A stretch of 37,053 nt of DNA from Borreliella garinii. GTDB taxonomy: Bacteria > Spirochaetota > Spirochaetia > Borreliales > Borreliaceae. A model generated the notes under the pieces. It did no database searches and was not told the DNA's origin. It saw nothing but the letters and a program-made list of their open reading frames with translations. A program made the translations under genes and the position numbers. This document shows positions 1 to 8,481 of this stretch, piece by piece. The stretch spans positions 1 through 37,053 of the forward strand of contig NZ_CP018746.1 of assembly GCF_001922545.1 (NCBI RefSeq), written 5' to 3'. Position 1 is the first letter of the stretch. Each line of letters opens with the position of its first letter.

Positions 1-66
1 CATTCAAACATATATACTAAACAATAATTATATTTATAATTATTGTTTAGTATATATGTTTGAATG
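1..66. repeat. Left hairpin telomere, read through onto the opposite strand
   Basis: Positions 1-32 are the exact reverse complement of 35-66, with TT at 33-34 between them. This is what a covalently closed hairpin end gives when assembly runs round the loop, so the physical terminus is near 33/34 and bases 1-33 belong to the other strand. Reading inward from the centre, the box TTTAGTATATAT lies about 11 bases in. The right end carries the same box, as expected for Borrelia telomeres recognised by the ResT resolvase. Confidence 0.93.
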
Positions 67-80
67 TCCATAGATTACAC

Positions 81-142
81 CCATTAGTCCGACATTACTT
101 CCTATTAGTTAAACATTAGACCCTATTAGTCTAATATTTAAC
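81..142 (+). repeat. Three imperfect subtelomeric direct repeats (20-21 bp)
   Basis: Three head-to-tail units at 81-100, 101-121 and 122-142 share CC(T)ATTAGT followed by an (A)ACATTA-like or AATATTTA half. They sit directly inside the left telomere, and I saw no equivalent array at the right end. The role is unknown; they may be spacing or protein-binding repeats, or a remnant of duplication. Confidence 0.7.
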
Positions 143-159
143 CTGCACTGTTTTCAAAA

Positions 160-1024
160 ATCCACAAATTGACCCCTTTTAGTAGTAGTTTTTATCCCAA
201 AAGTCAACGGTTTGGCTTTTGGATTTCTTCGAAAAAGAAATATAATATATATATGATATTTAGCAAATTTTTTCTAAAATTCAAATCTTATAAGAATAGA
301 GAAAACCCCCTTTACGAAATAAATCCTGAAGAATTCATTCTAATTAGTAAAAATCTTATGGAGACCTACAGCACATCCACAAATTACTTGGAATTATTAT
401 GGCTTCTGGAATTCCATTATCTCATTTAAAAAATCTAAATACCAAAACCCCACACAACTTCAAATCCAATAGACTTTCTTACATACTGGACAACGGTTTG
501 ATGTTGAAAACATATTTTTTAGTCCCATCTAATGGAATTTCTAAATGCATTGAAAATCTAAACAAAAATGAACTGTTATCTATTGGTGCACGAAAAATTA
601 ATTATGTAGCAAAAAATATATTCGACTTCAATATAACTACTAAACAACTGAAAATTGCTTATTCTTTGATCGTAAAGTCTAAAGAAAAGCTAAAAGCTAG
701 CAAATATACCAAAAATCCAGGAAACATCCGAATAACTGAAAATCCATGTACCTAGATTTAGGCGAAAAACTCGACTACATTAATTTGTTTAAGCCTGTAA
801 AGCCTAATGAAAACAATCTAAATTACTACAAAAAAAATAGTATGCACAAAAATACATATACTATTGCAAATTTGATTTCAAATTTTTTTTCTGGAAATGA
901 GCCCTGCAAAAATTTGTATAATCTGAAATTGTACATTAATGCTAACCTAAGAAAATTAGGAATTTACAAAAGTACTAGTAAATTACAAAAGCAAATTTTT
1001 TCTAAAATCTTTTTGGTTGATTGA
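160..1024 (+). pseudogene. Broken gene of an unrecognised Borrelia family, copy 1
   Basis: Three overlapping reading frames (169-429, 399-755, 746-1024) read like one protein broken by frameshifts. The frame ending NPCT at 755 continues sensibly as YLDLGEK in the frame starting at 746. Related sequence occurs at 11690-12020 (N-terminal part) and on the minus strand at 29735-30215. The minus copy matches both the N-terminal region (HLKNQNIKTP) and the C-terminal region (IYKSTSKLQKQ, ISKIF). I do not recognise the family. The protein would be lysine- and asparagine-rich with no signal peptide. Because the three copies are broken in different ways, I infer that an intact ancestor existed. The copy lies just inside the telomere and points inward. 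Confidence 0.6.
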
Positions 1025-1260
1025 AAATTTTTAACGCAACTATGGAAAATCAACTAAGTCAACTATCCAAATTACTAATCAAATTAGAAACACTTATGTT
1101 TACAATAGAACAAACTAACAAACAATTTAGTCAATATACTCAAGAAATAATCGCGAAAGAATATAATGAGCTAATTCAAAATTTTGGTATAGCTCAAGAT
1201 ACACCCACATCATTGGAAAAAAATCTCAAAAAATTGAAAGACGTGAACTACTATTTCTAA
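1021..1260 (+). CDS. Small coiled-coil protein, 3' end truncated by the tnpB element
   Basis: The frame opens at TTG 1021; the first ATG is at 1042, and I cannot see a ribosome site that decides between them. The product is about 70-79 residues, heptad-like and rich in L, K, Q and N (ENQLSQLSKLLIKLETL), so probably a short coiled coil. The last codons after LKKLKD come from the right end of the neighbouring IS605-type element: GTGAAC at 1243 is its boundary, so the terminal VNYYF is element sequence. The original gene was therefore longer and is now truncated. I do not recognise the family. It follows the broken gene upstream with almost no gap and may once have formed an operon with it. Confidence 0.45.
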   Translation: MKIFNATMENQLSQLSKLLIKLETLMFTIEQTNKQFSQYTQEIIAKEYNELIQNFGIAQDTPTSLEKNLKKLKDVNYYF

Positions 1261-1359
1261 ATCAAAGATTATAGAAATAGCTTCTTGTTTCATCCCATGA
1301 TAGCTTTTTAGGTTCTAAAAGAACGATCATCCACTAGAGCATGGTCCACAAGCTTAACT
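1243..1359 (-). ncRNA. Right end of the tnpB element; probable omega-RNA region
   Basis: On the minus strand this segment follows the tnpB stop and closely matches the sequence downstream of the tnpB relic at 14830-14989 (shared ATCATGGGATGAA, CTATAATCTT, GATTTAGAAATAG). Both copies keep similarity up to GTTCAC and diverge immediately after it, which places the element boundary at 1242/1243. In characterised IS200/IS605 TnpB systems the omega-RNA is made from the tnpB 3' end and right end, and the flanking host sequence supplies the guide. By analogy the guide here would start at 1242 and run toward lower coordinates. Expression is inferred, not seen. Confidence 0.5.
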
Positions 1360-2490
1360 TCAGGCAGTTCCTGCCTTAGTTTTTATTTCTTTGTAATAAT
1401 TTTTAAGATTTAGAGCCGCATTTATATCCCTATCATGCAAAGTATTGCAGCCACTACAAGTCCACCTAGTATCACTTAATTTTAGAGTTGTATTTTTAAT
1501 ACTGCAATTGTTGCATAGCTTACTTGATGGGAAATATCTATCTGCTTTATGCAAGTAGGATCCATACCACTCTGATTTATATGATAATTGCCTTACAAAC
1601 TCATACCATCCTAAATCATTAACACTTTTGCCAAACATTCCTTTTTGCATACCTTTAATTGATAAGTTTTCTATTACTATATTTTTGTAATTAGCTGCAA
1701 AATAATAAGATAATTTATGTAAAAAATCTTTTCTTTGATTTGAAATTTTCCTATGCAACTTGGCAACTCTTAATCTAGATTTAGCCCTATTTCTAGAACC
1801 CTTTTGTTTTTTTGATAGTTTTTTTTGGTATCTCTTAAGTTTACTTTCATTTTTTAGTAAATATTTAGGATGATTGATTTTCTCACCCTCGCTACTTACT
1901 AAAAAGTGCCTCATGCTCATATCAATACCAACTACCTCTTTTTTATTATCTTTAGTTTTATCATTATTTTTAACATCCAAGCACTCAACTGCTACTGAAA
2001 TATAATATTTATCATCAATATCTTTTTCTACTACTACATTTTTAATAACTTCATTGCTCTTAATATTTCTATGTAACGCCAATTTTACAAATCCTATTTT
2101 AGGTATCTTTATATAATCATTTTCTATTCTTATAGAGTTTTTTTGATTATTAGTTCTATAGGTTTGTCTATTTTTTTTACTTTTATATTTAGGAAATCCT
2201 TGCGTTCTATTTCCTTTTTTAATTTCTCTAAAAAAATTACTATACGCAGAATTTAAGTCAATCCATGCGCTACAAAGAGCTAAACTATCAACTTCCTTTA
2301 GAAATGGAAATTCATTTTTATAATTACTTGGGTTAACACTAAGACTTTTCTTATTCTTTTCATAATAGTCTTTCTTATCACTTAACATTTTGTTATACAA
2401 AAATCTTACACATCCAAATGCTTTTGAAAAATATTTCTTTTGATTAGTGTTGGGATATATTCTATACTTATAAGCTTTATTAGCACTCAT
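1360..2490 (-). CDS. tnpB: IS200/IS605-family TnpB (OrfB) RNA-guided nuclease
   Basis: A full-length 376-residue TnpB. The N-terminus has the usual OrfB helix-turn-helix start (YKYRIYPN, then FGCVRFLYN). The RuvC-like triad is present as D190 in GIDMSMR, E274 in IENLS and D355 in HDRDINAALN. The zinc-finger cysteines CNNC and CSGC are at about 326, 329, 345 and 348. All key residues are intact, so it should be active, unlike the relics at 14466, 22570 and 36373. No tnpA transposase is visible nearby, so the element could move only with TnpA supplied from elsewhere. A long hairpin lies 38 bp upstream (2528-2581). TnpB proteins cut DNA using an RNA from the element right end; activity here is inferred from that family. 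Confidence 0.93.
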   Translation of the reverse strand: MSANKAYKYRIYPNTNQKKYFSKAFGCVRFLYNKMLSDKKDYYEKNKKSLSVNPSNYKNEFPFLKEVDSLALCSAWIDLNSAYSNFFREIKKGNRTQGFPKYKSKKNRQTYRTNNQKNSIRIENDYIKIPKIGFVKLALHRNIKSNEVIKNVVVEKDIDDKYYISVAVECLDVKNNDKTKDNKKEVVGIDMSMRHFLVSSEGEKINHPKYLLKNESKLKRYQKKLSKKQKGSRNRAKSRLRVAKLHRKISNQRKDFLHKLSYYFAANYKNIVIENLSIKGMQKGMFGKSVNDLGWYEFVRQLSYKSEWYGSYLHKADRYFPSSKLCNNCSIKNTTLKLSDTRWTCSGCNTLHDRDINAALNLKNYYKEIKTKAGTA

Positions 2491-2527
2491 TATTTTTTAA
2501 TTATTATATTATATTTTAACTTACGTT

Positions 2528-2581
2528 ACAAATTCATCTCCACCTAAATTTCATAGAAATTATAGGTGGAGATGAATTTGT
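2528..2581. repeat. Long hairpin upstream of tnpB (palindrome site 1)
   Basis: Arms of about 25 bp flank an ATA loop at 2553-2555, pairing throughout except for one unpaired T in the right arm. The core CACCTA(t)AATTTC / GAAATTATAGGTG recurs at 28537-28623 and 30311-30338. Its place just 5' of tnpB suggests the element's left-end hairpin, but the other two sites are not next to a tnpB, so a separate role (regulatory hairpin or recombination site) is possible. Confidence 0.75.
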
Positions 2582-4298
2582 GATTACTTGATAAAAAACT
2601 CTTAAAGGTTATTTTTAAATTATTAAAATGTAAAAGTATGTCTTTAATAAAATATAAACTTAACTATTTTACATAAAAATCGCACAACTTTTATGTTTTT
2701 ATCCTATGCCAATGCCAATATACCTTATTAAATTTACTTTAGATTTAACTCTTTTATGCCTTACTAAAATAAATAAAGTTTTACTAATTCCATTCTCTAT
2801 TATAATATCAATTTCCTAAATTTCCCCCCTAAAAAAGAAGTTTTATCATTCTGTGTGTAATATTATAAGATTGACTTTTAGCTATTTTAAAATATATTTC
2901 TAAAACTTTAGAGCATTATCGACAAAATTGCTTTGCTATATTTAGAATAATAATTTGTTAATTTTAATTGTAATATCATTTAGTATTTAGCAATATTGTA
3001 ATTTTATTTTTTTTTATATTTTTTTTCTTTTATGCATTTTTCATATCTTGATGCAAGTTACTAAAAATAAATGCAAATTACTAAAAACATATTCAATAAA
3101 TATTATTTCGATAATGTCAAGTTACCAATATCGATGTCAATAAAAATCAAATAAAAGCAAGATGAATTAAAAGAAATATTAAATATTAATACTTTCTTTA
3201 CTGGTACTCATATTTTTATTCTTCTTTAATAAGAAAATCTTCAAAAGAAGAAATGTCGAAGTGAAATTATTATTGCAAGATTATAATCTTTAAATATAAC
3301 AATAAAAAAAGCATCAACAAGCCCTAATAAAAAATTATCATTCATCGGTTAAATATAAATGATTGTTTTTATTGGGGAGAGAGAGATGCTTAGATAAAAA
3401 GGCACTAAACCCCAAGTCCTTATTATTTACTATATGAGACTTGTTAAAATAAAAGAGTGATGAGACGTTAAAAAAGGAAAGAATGCTGATTTGACTATAA
3501 ATCAATAAATAAATTTAATACCAGCACATTTAGAGGCATGAAATACTGTTTGTAAAATGCATTTAACAAAATTTTTATTTAATTTACACGACAATTCAAG
3601 GAAAAAGAAAAACCTGATCTCTAATAAATAGGTCAAAATATATTTATATATTTGACATTCTAACAGGAGGATGTTGTTTTAACATCCTCATTAATTAAGT
3701 ATAAATAAATAGAAAAAATAATAAGATAGTAAAAGTTTTCTATACTATAAAAGTAAATAAATTAAAATGAACGCAAAAATAAATAGTTTTCAAATTTTGG
3801 CTATTGCCTGCTTTGGCTAAAAATAAAAATTTAGGCTTTATTAAAATAAAAAATTCAAGTTCTAAGAGAACAGCGCAGCTTTATTCCTCTGTTATCTGTA
3901 ACGCTGCTAAAATATTTCTATTTATTTTTATTAAAATAAATAATACAGATTTAATGGATCAAAATACAAATACGTAGTTCAGTAATATTAGACTTTTTTC
4001 TTTTCTTAATTCATTTTTTATTTTTTTATAGTCACTGACTAAATCTAATATATTCAGATTATTGTTTTTTGATTTTTATAAGGAAAATTTTCCTTAATAT
4101 TGCAAGTATAGGATATAAAAATTTTTAATTTGTTATTATTTTTTTATCAAGCGTTGTTGTTTAAAAATATTTATAATTTATTGCTCCCATGATTAAAATG
4201 AATACAACGAAACTCTTAAATATTGATTTAATTTTAGATGACTTACAACCAACAGCGTAAAGGTCCATTAAGTATTCAAAGAAATAAGTTTTTAAGTC
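2582..4298. other. Long non-coding stretch, 1.7 kb
   Basis: No open frame of useful length is seen on either strand. The sequence is extremely AT-rich with many stops. The one clear structure is a hairpin at 3667-3689 (GAGGATGTT, loop GTTTT, AACATCCTC), which could be a terminator or a regulatory stem but lacks a T-run. Part of the region may be decayed coding sequence that I cannot identify. Confidence 0.5.
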
Positions 4299-4361
4299 CA
4301 ATATTAATAACAAAATTCAAAGAGTAAAAACTCTACATAGAATTAAGCAAAAAAATTTATT
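4299..4361 (+). pseudogene. Short relic of a PF49 plasmid-partition gene
   Basis: The + strand translates to INNKIQRVKTLHRIKQKN, close to the conserved INNKIQRMKILYEIKQKE of the PF49 proteins encoded at 22972-23586 and 28140-28527. Nothing recognisable follows. This is the third PF49-like sequence in the window and lies far from the live partition locus, so it probably came from another replicon. The match is short but specific. Confidence 0.6.
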
Positions 4362-4464
4362 AATTTCTTTCTAAAGTGAAATAATAGTCCAAAACTTATC
4401 AGATATTCTCCAAATGATTAAATAAGTAAAAAAGTATAAAATATAAATAAAAATTTATATTTTA

Positions 4465-4492
4465 TTGTAATTAAAACAAAATGATATATAAT
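4465..4492 (+). promoter_or_regulatory. Predicted sigma-70 promoter for the 4556 lipoprotein gene
   Basis: TTGTAA at 4465-4470, a 16-bp spacer, and TATAAT at 4487-4492, about 64 bp before the start codon. The AT-rich background makes chance matches common. Confidence 0.45.
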
Positions 4493-4555
4493 CTTAATTA
4501 GTAATTAATATATATAATATAAGTTCTAAATAAATATAAAAGGGGAATATTTTTC

Positions 4556-5497
4556 ATGCAAAGAAATTTGTTTTTATATACATTGTTAACGATAGGATTG
4601 ATATCTTGCAGCCTAGATTCTAAATTATTTGATAATAAAGAACAAAAAAATAAAAATGATATAAAAAATGCCTTAGATAGTATTCAAAAAAATACTCTTA
4701 ATAAGTTATATGATAATCAAGAAGAAAAAAAAGGTGTTAAAAATTTTGAGGAATTGAAAGATGGAGGTTTAATTTCCCCCACTCCCGCAGAGTCCTTAGC
4801 GTCCACAAGGCCCACTATAGAGAAGGAGAATATAGGTCCTCCTGTGGTGTCTTTAGAGACATCTAACAATAAAGCTAGTATACCAACAACAACCATTTCA
4901 ATTGAGCATAATCAAAAAAAAGAGATAAAAAAAGAAATAAAAAAAGAACAACTTTTTCCTTCTACTAAGGAAGAAAAGAGAGCAGATAAAGAAATTAAAA
5001 ATATAGAAAATGCTATTAGAGGCTCTGGATTTCCCAAGTTAATTGAGGATATAAGGTCACTTAAACATGAATATACTTCGATAAAAAGTGATTTTTATGA
5101 TGTAATAGATAAGATTAACAATAAAATAACATCACTAATGAAAAATCGTCATAAAAATAGAACTAAAATAACGGAACTGAGACAATTGCAAAATAATTTA
5201 AATACAGAAAACGAATTTGATGAAATTATGACTCACATTGATATTGCAGAACAAGATATAGGATCTGCAGCTTTATTCTTTAATGAAGCTAAGGAAAGTT
5301 TAAAAGAAGGCATTATTAAAAGATTGGAAAATGAAAATAGGACAGCACTACTATTATCTAAACAAGCTTTAAATAAAGCAGAAGATGCTTTAAGTAAATT
5401 AGAAAATTATTCTTCTAAAAAAAATTTAGCAATGGGAAGAAATAAAATTATAAAAAAACTTATTGAACAGGCAAAAACTGCTTTAAGTAAGTCTTAA
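4556..5497 (+). CDS. Surface lipoprotein with coiled-coil C-terminus, possibly Erp_C-like
   Basis: A 313-residue protein with a lipoprotein signal: basic start MQRN, hydrophobic core, and cysteine 18 in LISCS. Residues about 20-145 are low-complexity and charged, with a proline- and threonine-rich stretch and KKEIKKEIKKE repeats, typical of a flexible tether. Residues about 150-313 form a helical coiled-coil domain (EFDEIMTHIDIAEQDIGSA). From memory this C-terminal half resembles the Erp_C domain of ErpB/ErpM-type proteins, but I cannot test that. The start is supported by AGGGGAA about 8-14 bp upstream and by a promoter at 4465-4492. A hairpin terminator lies at 5543-5567. It appears to be a single-gene unit, probably displayed on the outer surface. 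Confidence 0.8.
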   Translation: MQRNLFLYTLLTIGLISCSLDSKLFDNKEQKNKNDIKNALDSIQKNTLNKLYDNQEEKKGVKNFEELKDGGLISPTPAESLASTRPTIEKENIGPPVVSLETSNNKASIPTTTISIEHNQKKEIKKEIKKEQLFPSTKEEKRADKEIKNIENAIRGSGFPKLIEDIRSLKHEYTSIKSDFYDVIDKINNKITSLMKNRHKNRTKITELRQLQNNLNTENEFDEIMTHIDIAEQDIGSAALFFNEAKESLKEGIIKRLENENRTALLLSKQALNKAEDALSKLENYSSKKNLAMGRNKIIKKLIEQAKTALSKS

Positions 5498-5542
5498 AAT
5501 GGATAATAAAATATATAAACATATTAATATTTAAAATTAGTT

Positions 5543-5567
5543 AGAGCCTTTTCTTAAAAAAGGCTCT
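5543..5567 (+). terminator. Rho-independent terminator after the 4556 lipoprotein gene
   Basis: AGAGCCTTTT and AAAAGGCTCT pair around the loop CTTAA, 45 bp after the stop codon. The A/T inner part of the stem could serve in either direction. Confidence 0.75.
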
Positions 5568-5591
5568 CTTACTTATTATTAGTAATTACGC

Positions 5592-5626
5592 ATATAAATA
5601 TACTAACTTGGTTAGTATATTTATAT
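5592..5626. repeat. Perfect 16-bp inverted repeat with 3-base loop
   Basis: The arm at 5592-5607 is the exact reverse complement of 5611-5626, with loop TTG. The right arm contains TTAGTATAT, recalling the telomere box, but the geometry is unlike the two real telomeres. It may be a second terminator or a cruciform site. Confidence 0.6.
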
Positions 5627-5724
5627 ATTAAAATTTCTTTTTACCATTCAAACATTTTTTCACTCACAATTGTTTTTAAAACTTCGATTTTTTTCTTCTC
5701 CTTTTAGCCAATCAATAAGTATGC

Positions 5725-6513
5725 TAGAATGTTTATTTTGATTTGCTTATAAAATATCGGTATTCTTTATTTTAAGGTTTGCCATGATCTGTTCTCATAA
5801 TCTGAACAAATAGAATCCTTTTTTTGTATATCCTAAAATAAGGATATTTTTTATAATACAAATTAAAGATTGGGGCCAAATCTTTTAATTGGCATTAGTG
5901 TGCTTTTGATAATTTGTTTACTTAAAAAAGAATTTATTTATTCATATTTAAATTAATATGATTCCTTTTAATAAAATACCGGTTTAGACATGTTATTTTT
6001 TAGAAAGTTTCCATCCAAAAATTTTCTTATTTTTTTTTGTGCTTAGTTTGTTACATGTATATTTTTATTAATAGAAAAGAAAAGTCATTTTAATTTTACA
6101 CCATAATTTTCTAAAAATAATTTCAAAGATTTTTTATTTTTTTAAACCGTTGATCAATAGTGGGAACGGATCATCAAAATAATTATGCTTCCCATCATTA
6201 GAACAAATATGCGAATCCTTATCAAAAAATAAAAGATTCACTAAGCACAGATTCTCAATACAAAGATATAATAAAAAACCCTTGATTTCGAAGGAATTAT
6301 TGTTAACTATTGTTTTAATCTTGAGAAACAAGTTAAGTAATTCTTTGGATCTCTTAGAATTCAAACCCAAAAAAATTGTCAAAATTTTTTCATTATGGTT
6401 TTCAAATAATGGTGGAAGATGATTTAAATCATTTTTATTTAATTTATTAATAATCTTCCCAAACTAGAGAGCTTGTCTTTTTTAGTAAAAAATCATTATG
6501 CCGTATTTCATCA
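5725..6513. repeat. Duplicated segment, copy A (partner at 33820-34432)
   Basis: From about 5770 to 6513 the sequence matches 33845-34432 in the same orientation, sharing the AAATAGAATCCTT region, the minus-strand gene relic, and the TTTTTTAGTAAAAAATCATTATG stretch at 6477-6499. Copy A carries roughly 190 bp (about 5865-6070) that copy B lacks. The edges are approximate, judged by eye. Confidence 0.75.
6134..6470 (-). pseudogene. Degenerate conserved Borrelia gene, in the duplicated segment
   Basis: The minus strand keeps an open stretch of 82 residues (6134-6382). In the same frame, similarity to the copy at 33985-34320 continues upstream (LNHLPPLFENHNEKI) and downstream (NHLTPLFENYDKKI and FDDPIPNIDQQF in the partner). 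Both copies carry frame-breaking changes in different places, so neither looks functional. Shared residues include LFLKIKTIVNNNSFEI, LYLCIE and a SHICSN/THIYSD stretch. I do not recognise the family. It has no signal peptide and would be acidic toward its C-terminus. Confidence 0.5.
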
Positions 6514-6730
6514 AGAAATCTCAGGAGAATTTCAAAATGCAATTGCAATAGACGTGGAAAGCGCTGCAATGGTTCAAATAGAATATAATTTCAAAATTCC
6601 TTTTATAAGCATACGAGGAATATCTGATATAGTTAATAATGAAAATAATTATAATGATTATAAAAAATTTATAAGAAAAGCTTCTATAAATTCTGCAAAA
6701 ACAGTAAAAAAATTGATTAAATTAATTTGA
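6473..6730 (+). pseudogene. C-terminal fragment of an MTA/SAH nucleosidase (pfs-like)
   Basis: The 85-residue frame has the C-terminal signature of 5'-methylthioadenosine/S-adenosylhomocysteine nucleosidase: AIDVESAAMVQIEYNF (substrate-binding ME/VES region), IPFISIRGISD with the catalytic-type aspartate, then KFIRKASINSAKTVKKLI. The N-terminal two thirds of the enzyme, with the other active-site residues, is missing, so it should be inactive. Frame upstream of about residue 15 belongs to the duplicated segment, showing the fusion point. The fragment probably derives from a plasmid pfs gene like that known on Borrelia lp28-4. The family match is strong; the source is inferred. Confidence 0.8.
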
Positions 6731-7301
6731 GTATATAAAGAGTTTTATGTTTTTCATCTAAGTAATTATTTTGTTTATATAATTCTTTATTTAACATTTT
6801 AAATGTATTTGCTAATTGGGTTATTGGGGTTGGGAAGCTTGGGGTTAAGATTTATATAAAATCCTTGGAAGTCTCCAAATTAAAAAATGTGAACCGCTAT
6901 TTCTATAAATTCTATAAAATTTTACACTATTTAAATTTTCTCCCAGTTAATGGTAAATTTTGATTAGGTATCATAGTCAGAAATACCACCATTTTTATTT
7001 TCTTGCCAATAACTTCAAAAAGCCTATTTACTATTTATTTAATTAAATTATTCAATTCTATATTCTTTATTACAAATTGAAAGGCACCTATTATTTTTAT
7101 AAATTAATGACTACTACCCTATAAACTTAATTTTACCATAAAAGTAAAAACAAATAGTAGTTGTAAATTTAATAAAAATACAGGTTGTTTTTTTATTAGT
7201 ATAAACAGCTTGCAGTAGCTTTTTTAAATTTTTAGAAGTCTTTTTTATTATTACTAAAGAAAGCAAGCTTGCAAATAAAACCATACGTATTGAAAGTAAA
7301 T
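6731..7301. other. Non-coding interval, nothing recognised
   Basis: AT-rich with stops in all frames. I see no RNA gene, terminator with a clear T-run, or repeat shared with the rest of the window. Confidence 0.5.
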
Positions 7302-7330
7302 TTGGGATTTTTATAATATTTGCATATAAT
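7302..7330 (+). promoter_or_regulatory. Predicted sigma-70 promoter for the 7363 lipoprotein gene
   Basis: TTGGGA at 7302-7307, a 17-bp spacer and a consensus TATAAT at 7325-7330, 32 bp before the start codon. A good ribosome site follows (GGAGAGG before ATG). Confidence 0.6.
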
Positions 7331-7362
7331 ATGTTATATGTCTGAAATTGTAGGAGAGGTAT

Positions 7363-8481
7363 ATGAGTAATAAAATTTTCTGTATTTTAGTAGTTTCAAT
7401 TTTAATGGTTGGCTGTGATTGGGGGACTATTAAAAATAAAAGTATAGAAATTTCTGAGATATTAAGAAAAGGTAAGGATAAGACTAAAAATCAAAATAGT
7501 ATAGAATTAGGTGAAAATAATTCTATGTCTAAAAACAATATATCTACCGTAGATGTAGATGTAGATGTAGATGTAGATGTAGATATTGCTAATTTAGAAC
7601 GTTCAAGAGTAGATTTAATTAATCATCTAAAACAAGTTAATGATCCTGTAATTTCAAATGACAACGCCGTAATTTCTCAAGCAAAAGGAGAGATGGATTT
7701 AATAAATAATATTAATTTTGCTACAATAGATTCAAAACCAGCAAAACCAGCTCAAAATTTAGGAGATTCTTTAAGTAATGCCTCTGCTAGTGGTACGGAG
7801 TTTTTACAGATTGAAAATCAAAAAGAGCCTAGTAAAAGGATTTTGTCTAGTAAGTTAGAAGATTTAAAAAGTTTTATAAATTCATTTTATGAGAAGGAAG
7901 CCTTTAGAGAAGCTAAGGCCACACAAAGTCTTATTGGCGATTCCAACATGGGTAAAGAAATTGCTAAGCTTAAGAAAGAATATGATCAGCTTAACAATTT
8001 GTTTTGGGATATGCAACAAAAATTTCATAATCAAAAAGATTCATTTATAAAAAATATTAAATTTAGAGAAAATAGAGAAAAAAATAGAGTTATATTTAAA
8101 TCTTTTTCATCTATAGAAAAGAAAATCAAGAATTTGAATCATAAGTTGAATGAAATCCAAAGCAATTTTCAAATTGCATATAATAGCTGGAATAATGCAA
8201 CTTCTCTTTTGAAAGAATCTATAGAAAAATTAATTCTGGCAATTGAAAAAAGGCATGACAATGAGAGCAGAAATCAAGGTCAAATTGTTGAGCCTGTTAG
8301 TTGGCGGGACAAGGATCAAGCTGATACTTTTGCTAAGGATGCAAAATATAATGCAGAACATTCTTTGAGTTATTTAGAAAATGCGGCCGCCTACTTTAGG
8401 TATAGTTTATCAGATAAAAAACAAGCCAAAAGGCTGTTAGAAGAGATTCAAAAAGAGTTTTATCGAATTGGCATTCTATAA
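7363..8481 (+). CDS. Surface lipoprotein with Val-Asp repeat and long helical domain
   Basis: A 372-residue protein. It has a lipoprotein signal with cysteine 18 in LMVGCDW, and a Shine-Dalgarno GGAGAGG close to the ATG. After a charged tether it carries six Val-Asp pairs (about residues 63-74) encoded by a perfect hexanucleotide repeat. The C-terminal half (about 190-372) is a helical, coiled-coil-prone domain (KEIAKLKKEYDQLNNLFWDMQQ; later AKDAKYNAEHSLSYLENAA). Its domain layout matches the 4556 gene and may be distantly related. A decayed paralogue of its central region lies on the minus strand at 32195-32570. I cannot name the family with certainty; an Erp- or BBI-type surface lipoprotein is the best guess. 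Confidence 0.8.
   Translation: MSNKIFCILVVSILMVGCDWGTIKNKSIEISEILRKGKDKTKNQNSIELGENNSMSKNNISTVDVDVDVDVDVDIANLERSRVDLINHLKQVNDPVISNDNAVISQAKGEMDLINNINFATIDSKPAKPAQNLGDSLSNASASGTEFLQIENQKEPSKRILSSKLEDLKSFINSFYEKEAFREAKATQSLIGDSNMGKEIAKLKKEYDQLNNLFWDMQQKFHNQKDSFIKNIKFRENREKNRVIFKSFSSIEKKIKNLNHKLNEIQSNFQIAYNSWNNATSLLKESIEKLILAIEKRHDNESRNQGQIVEPVSWRDKDQADTFAKDAKYNAEHSLSYLENAAAYFRYSLSDKKQAKRLLEEIQKEFYRIGIL
7549..7584 (+). repeat. (GTAGAT)6 microsatellite inside the 7363 lipoprotein gene
   Basis: Six perfect copies of GTAGAT encode (Val-Asp)6. Because the unit is 6 bp, slippage changes the length of the tether without breaking the frame. Confidence 0.95.

Noticed and set aside
2582-4298. Possible CRISPR array or tRNA genes in the long gene-poor region
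   Set aside because: No regularly spaced repeats and no cloverleaf pattern were seen; only one small hairpin stands out.
5592-5626. Hairpin containing TTAGTATAT considered as an internal telomere fusion
   Set aside because: The box lies 2-3 bases from the dyad centre, against about 11-12 in the two real telomeres, and the sequence between differs. It fits a terminator or plain inverted repeat better.
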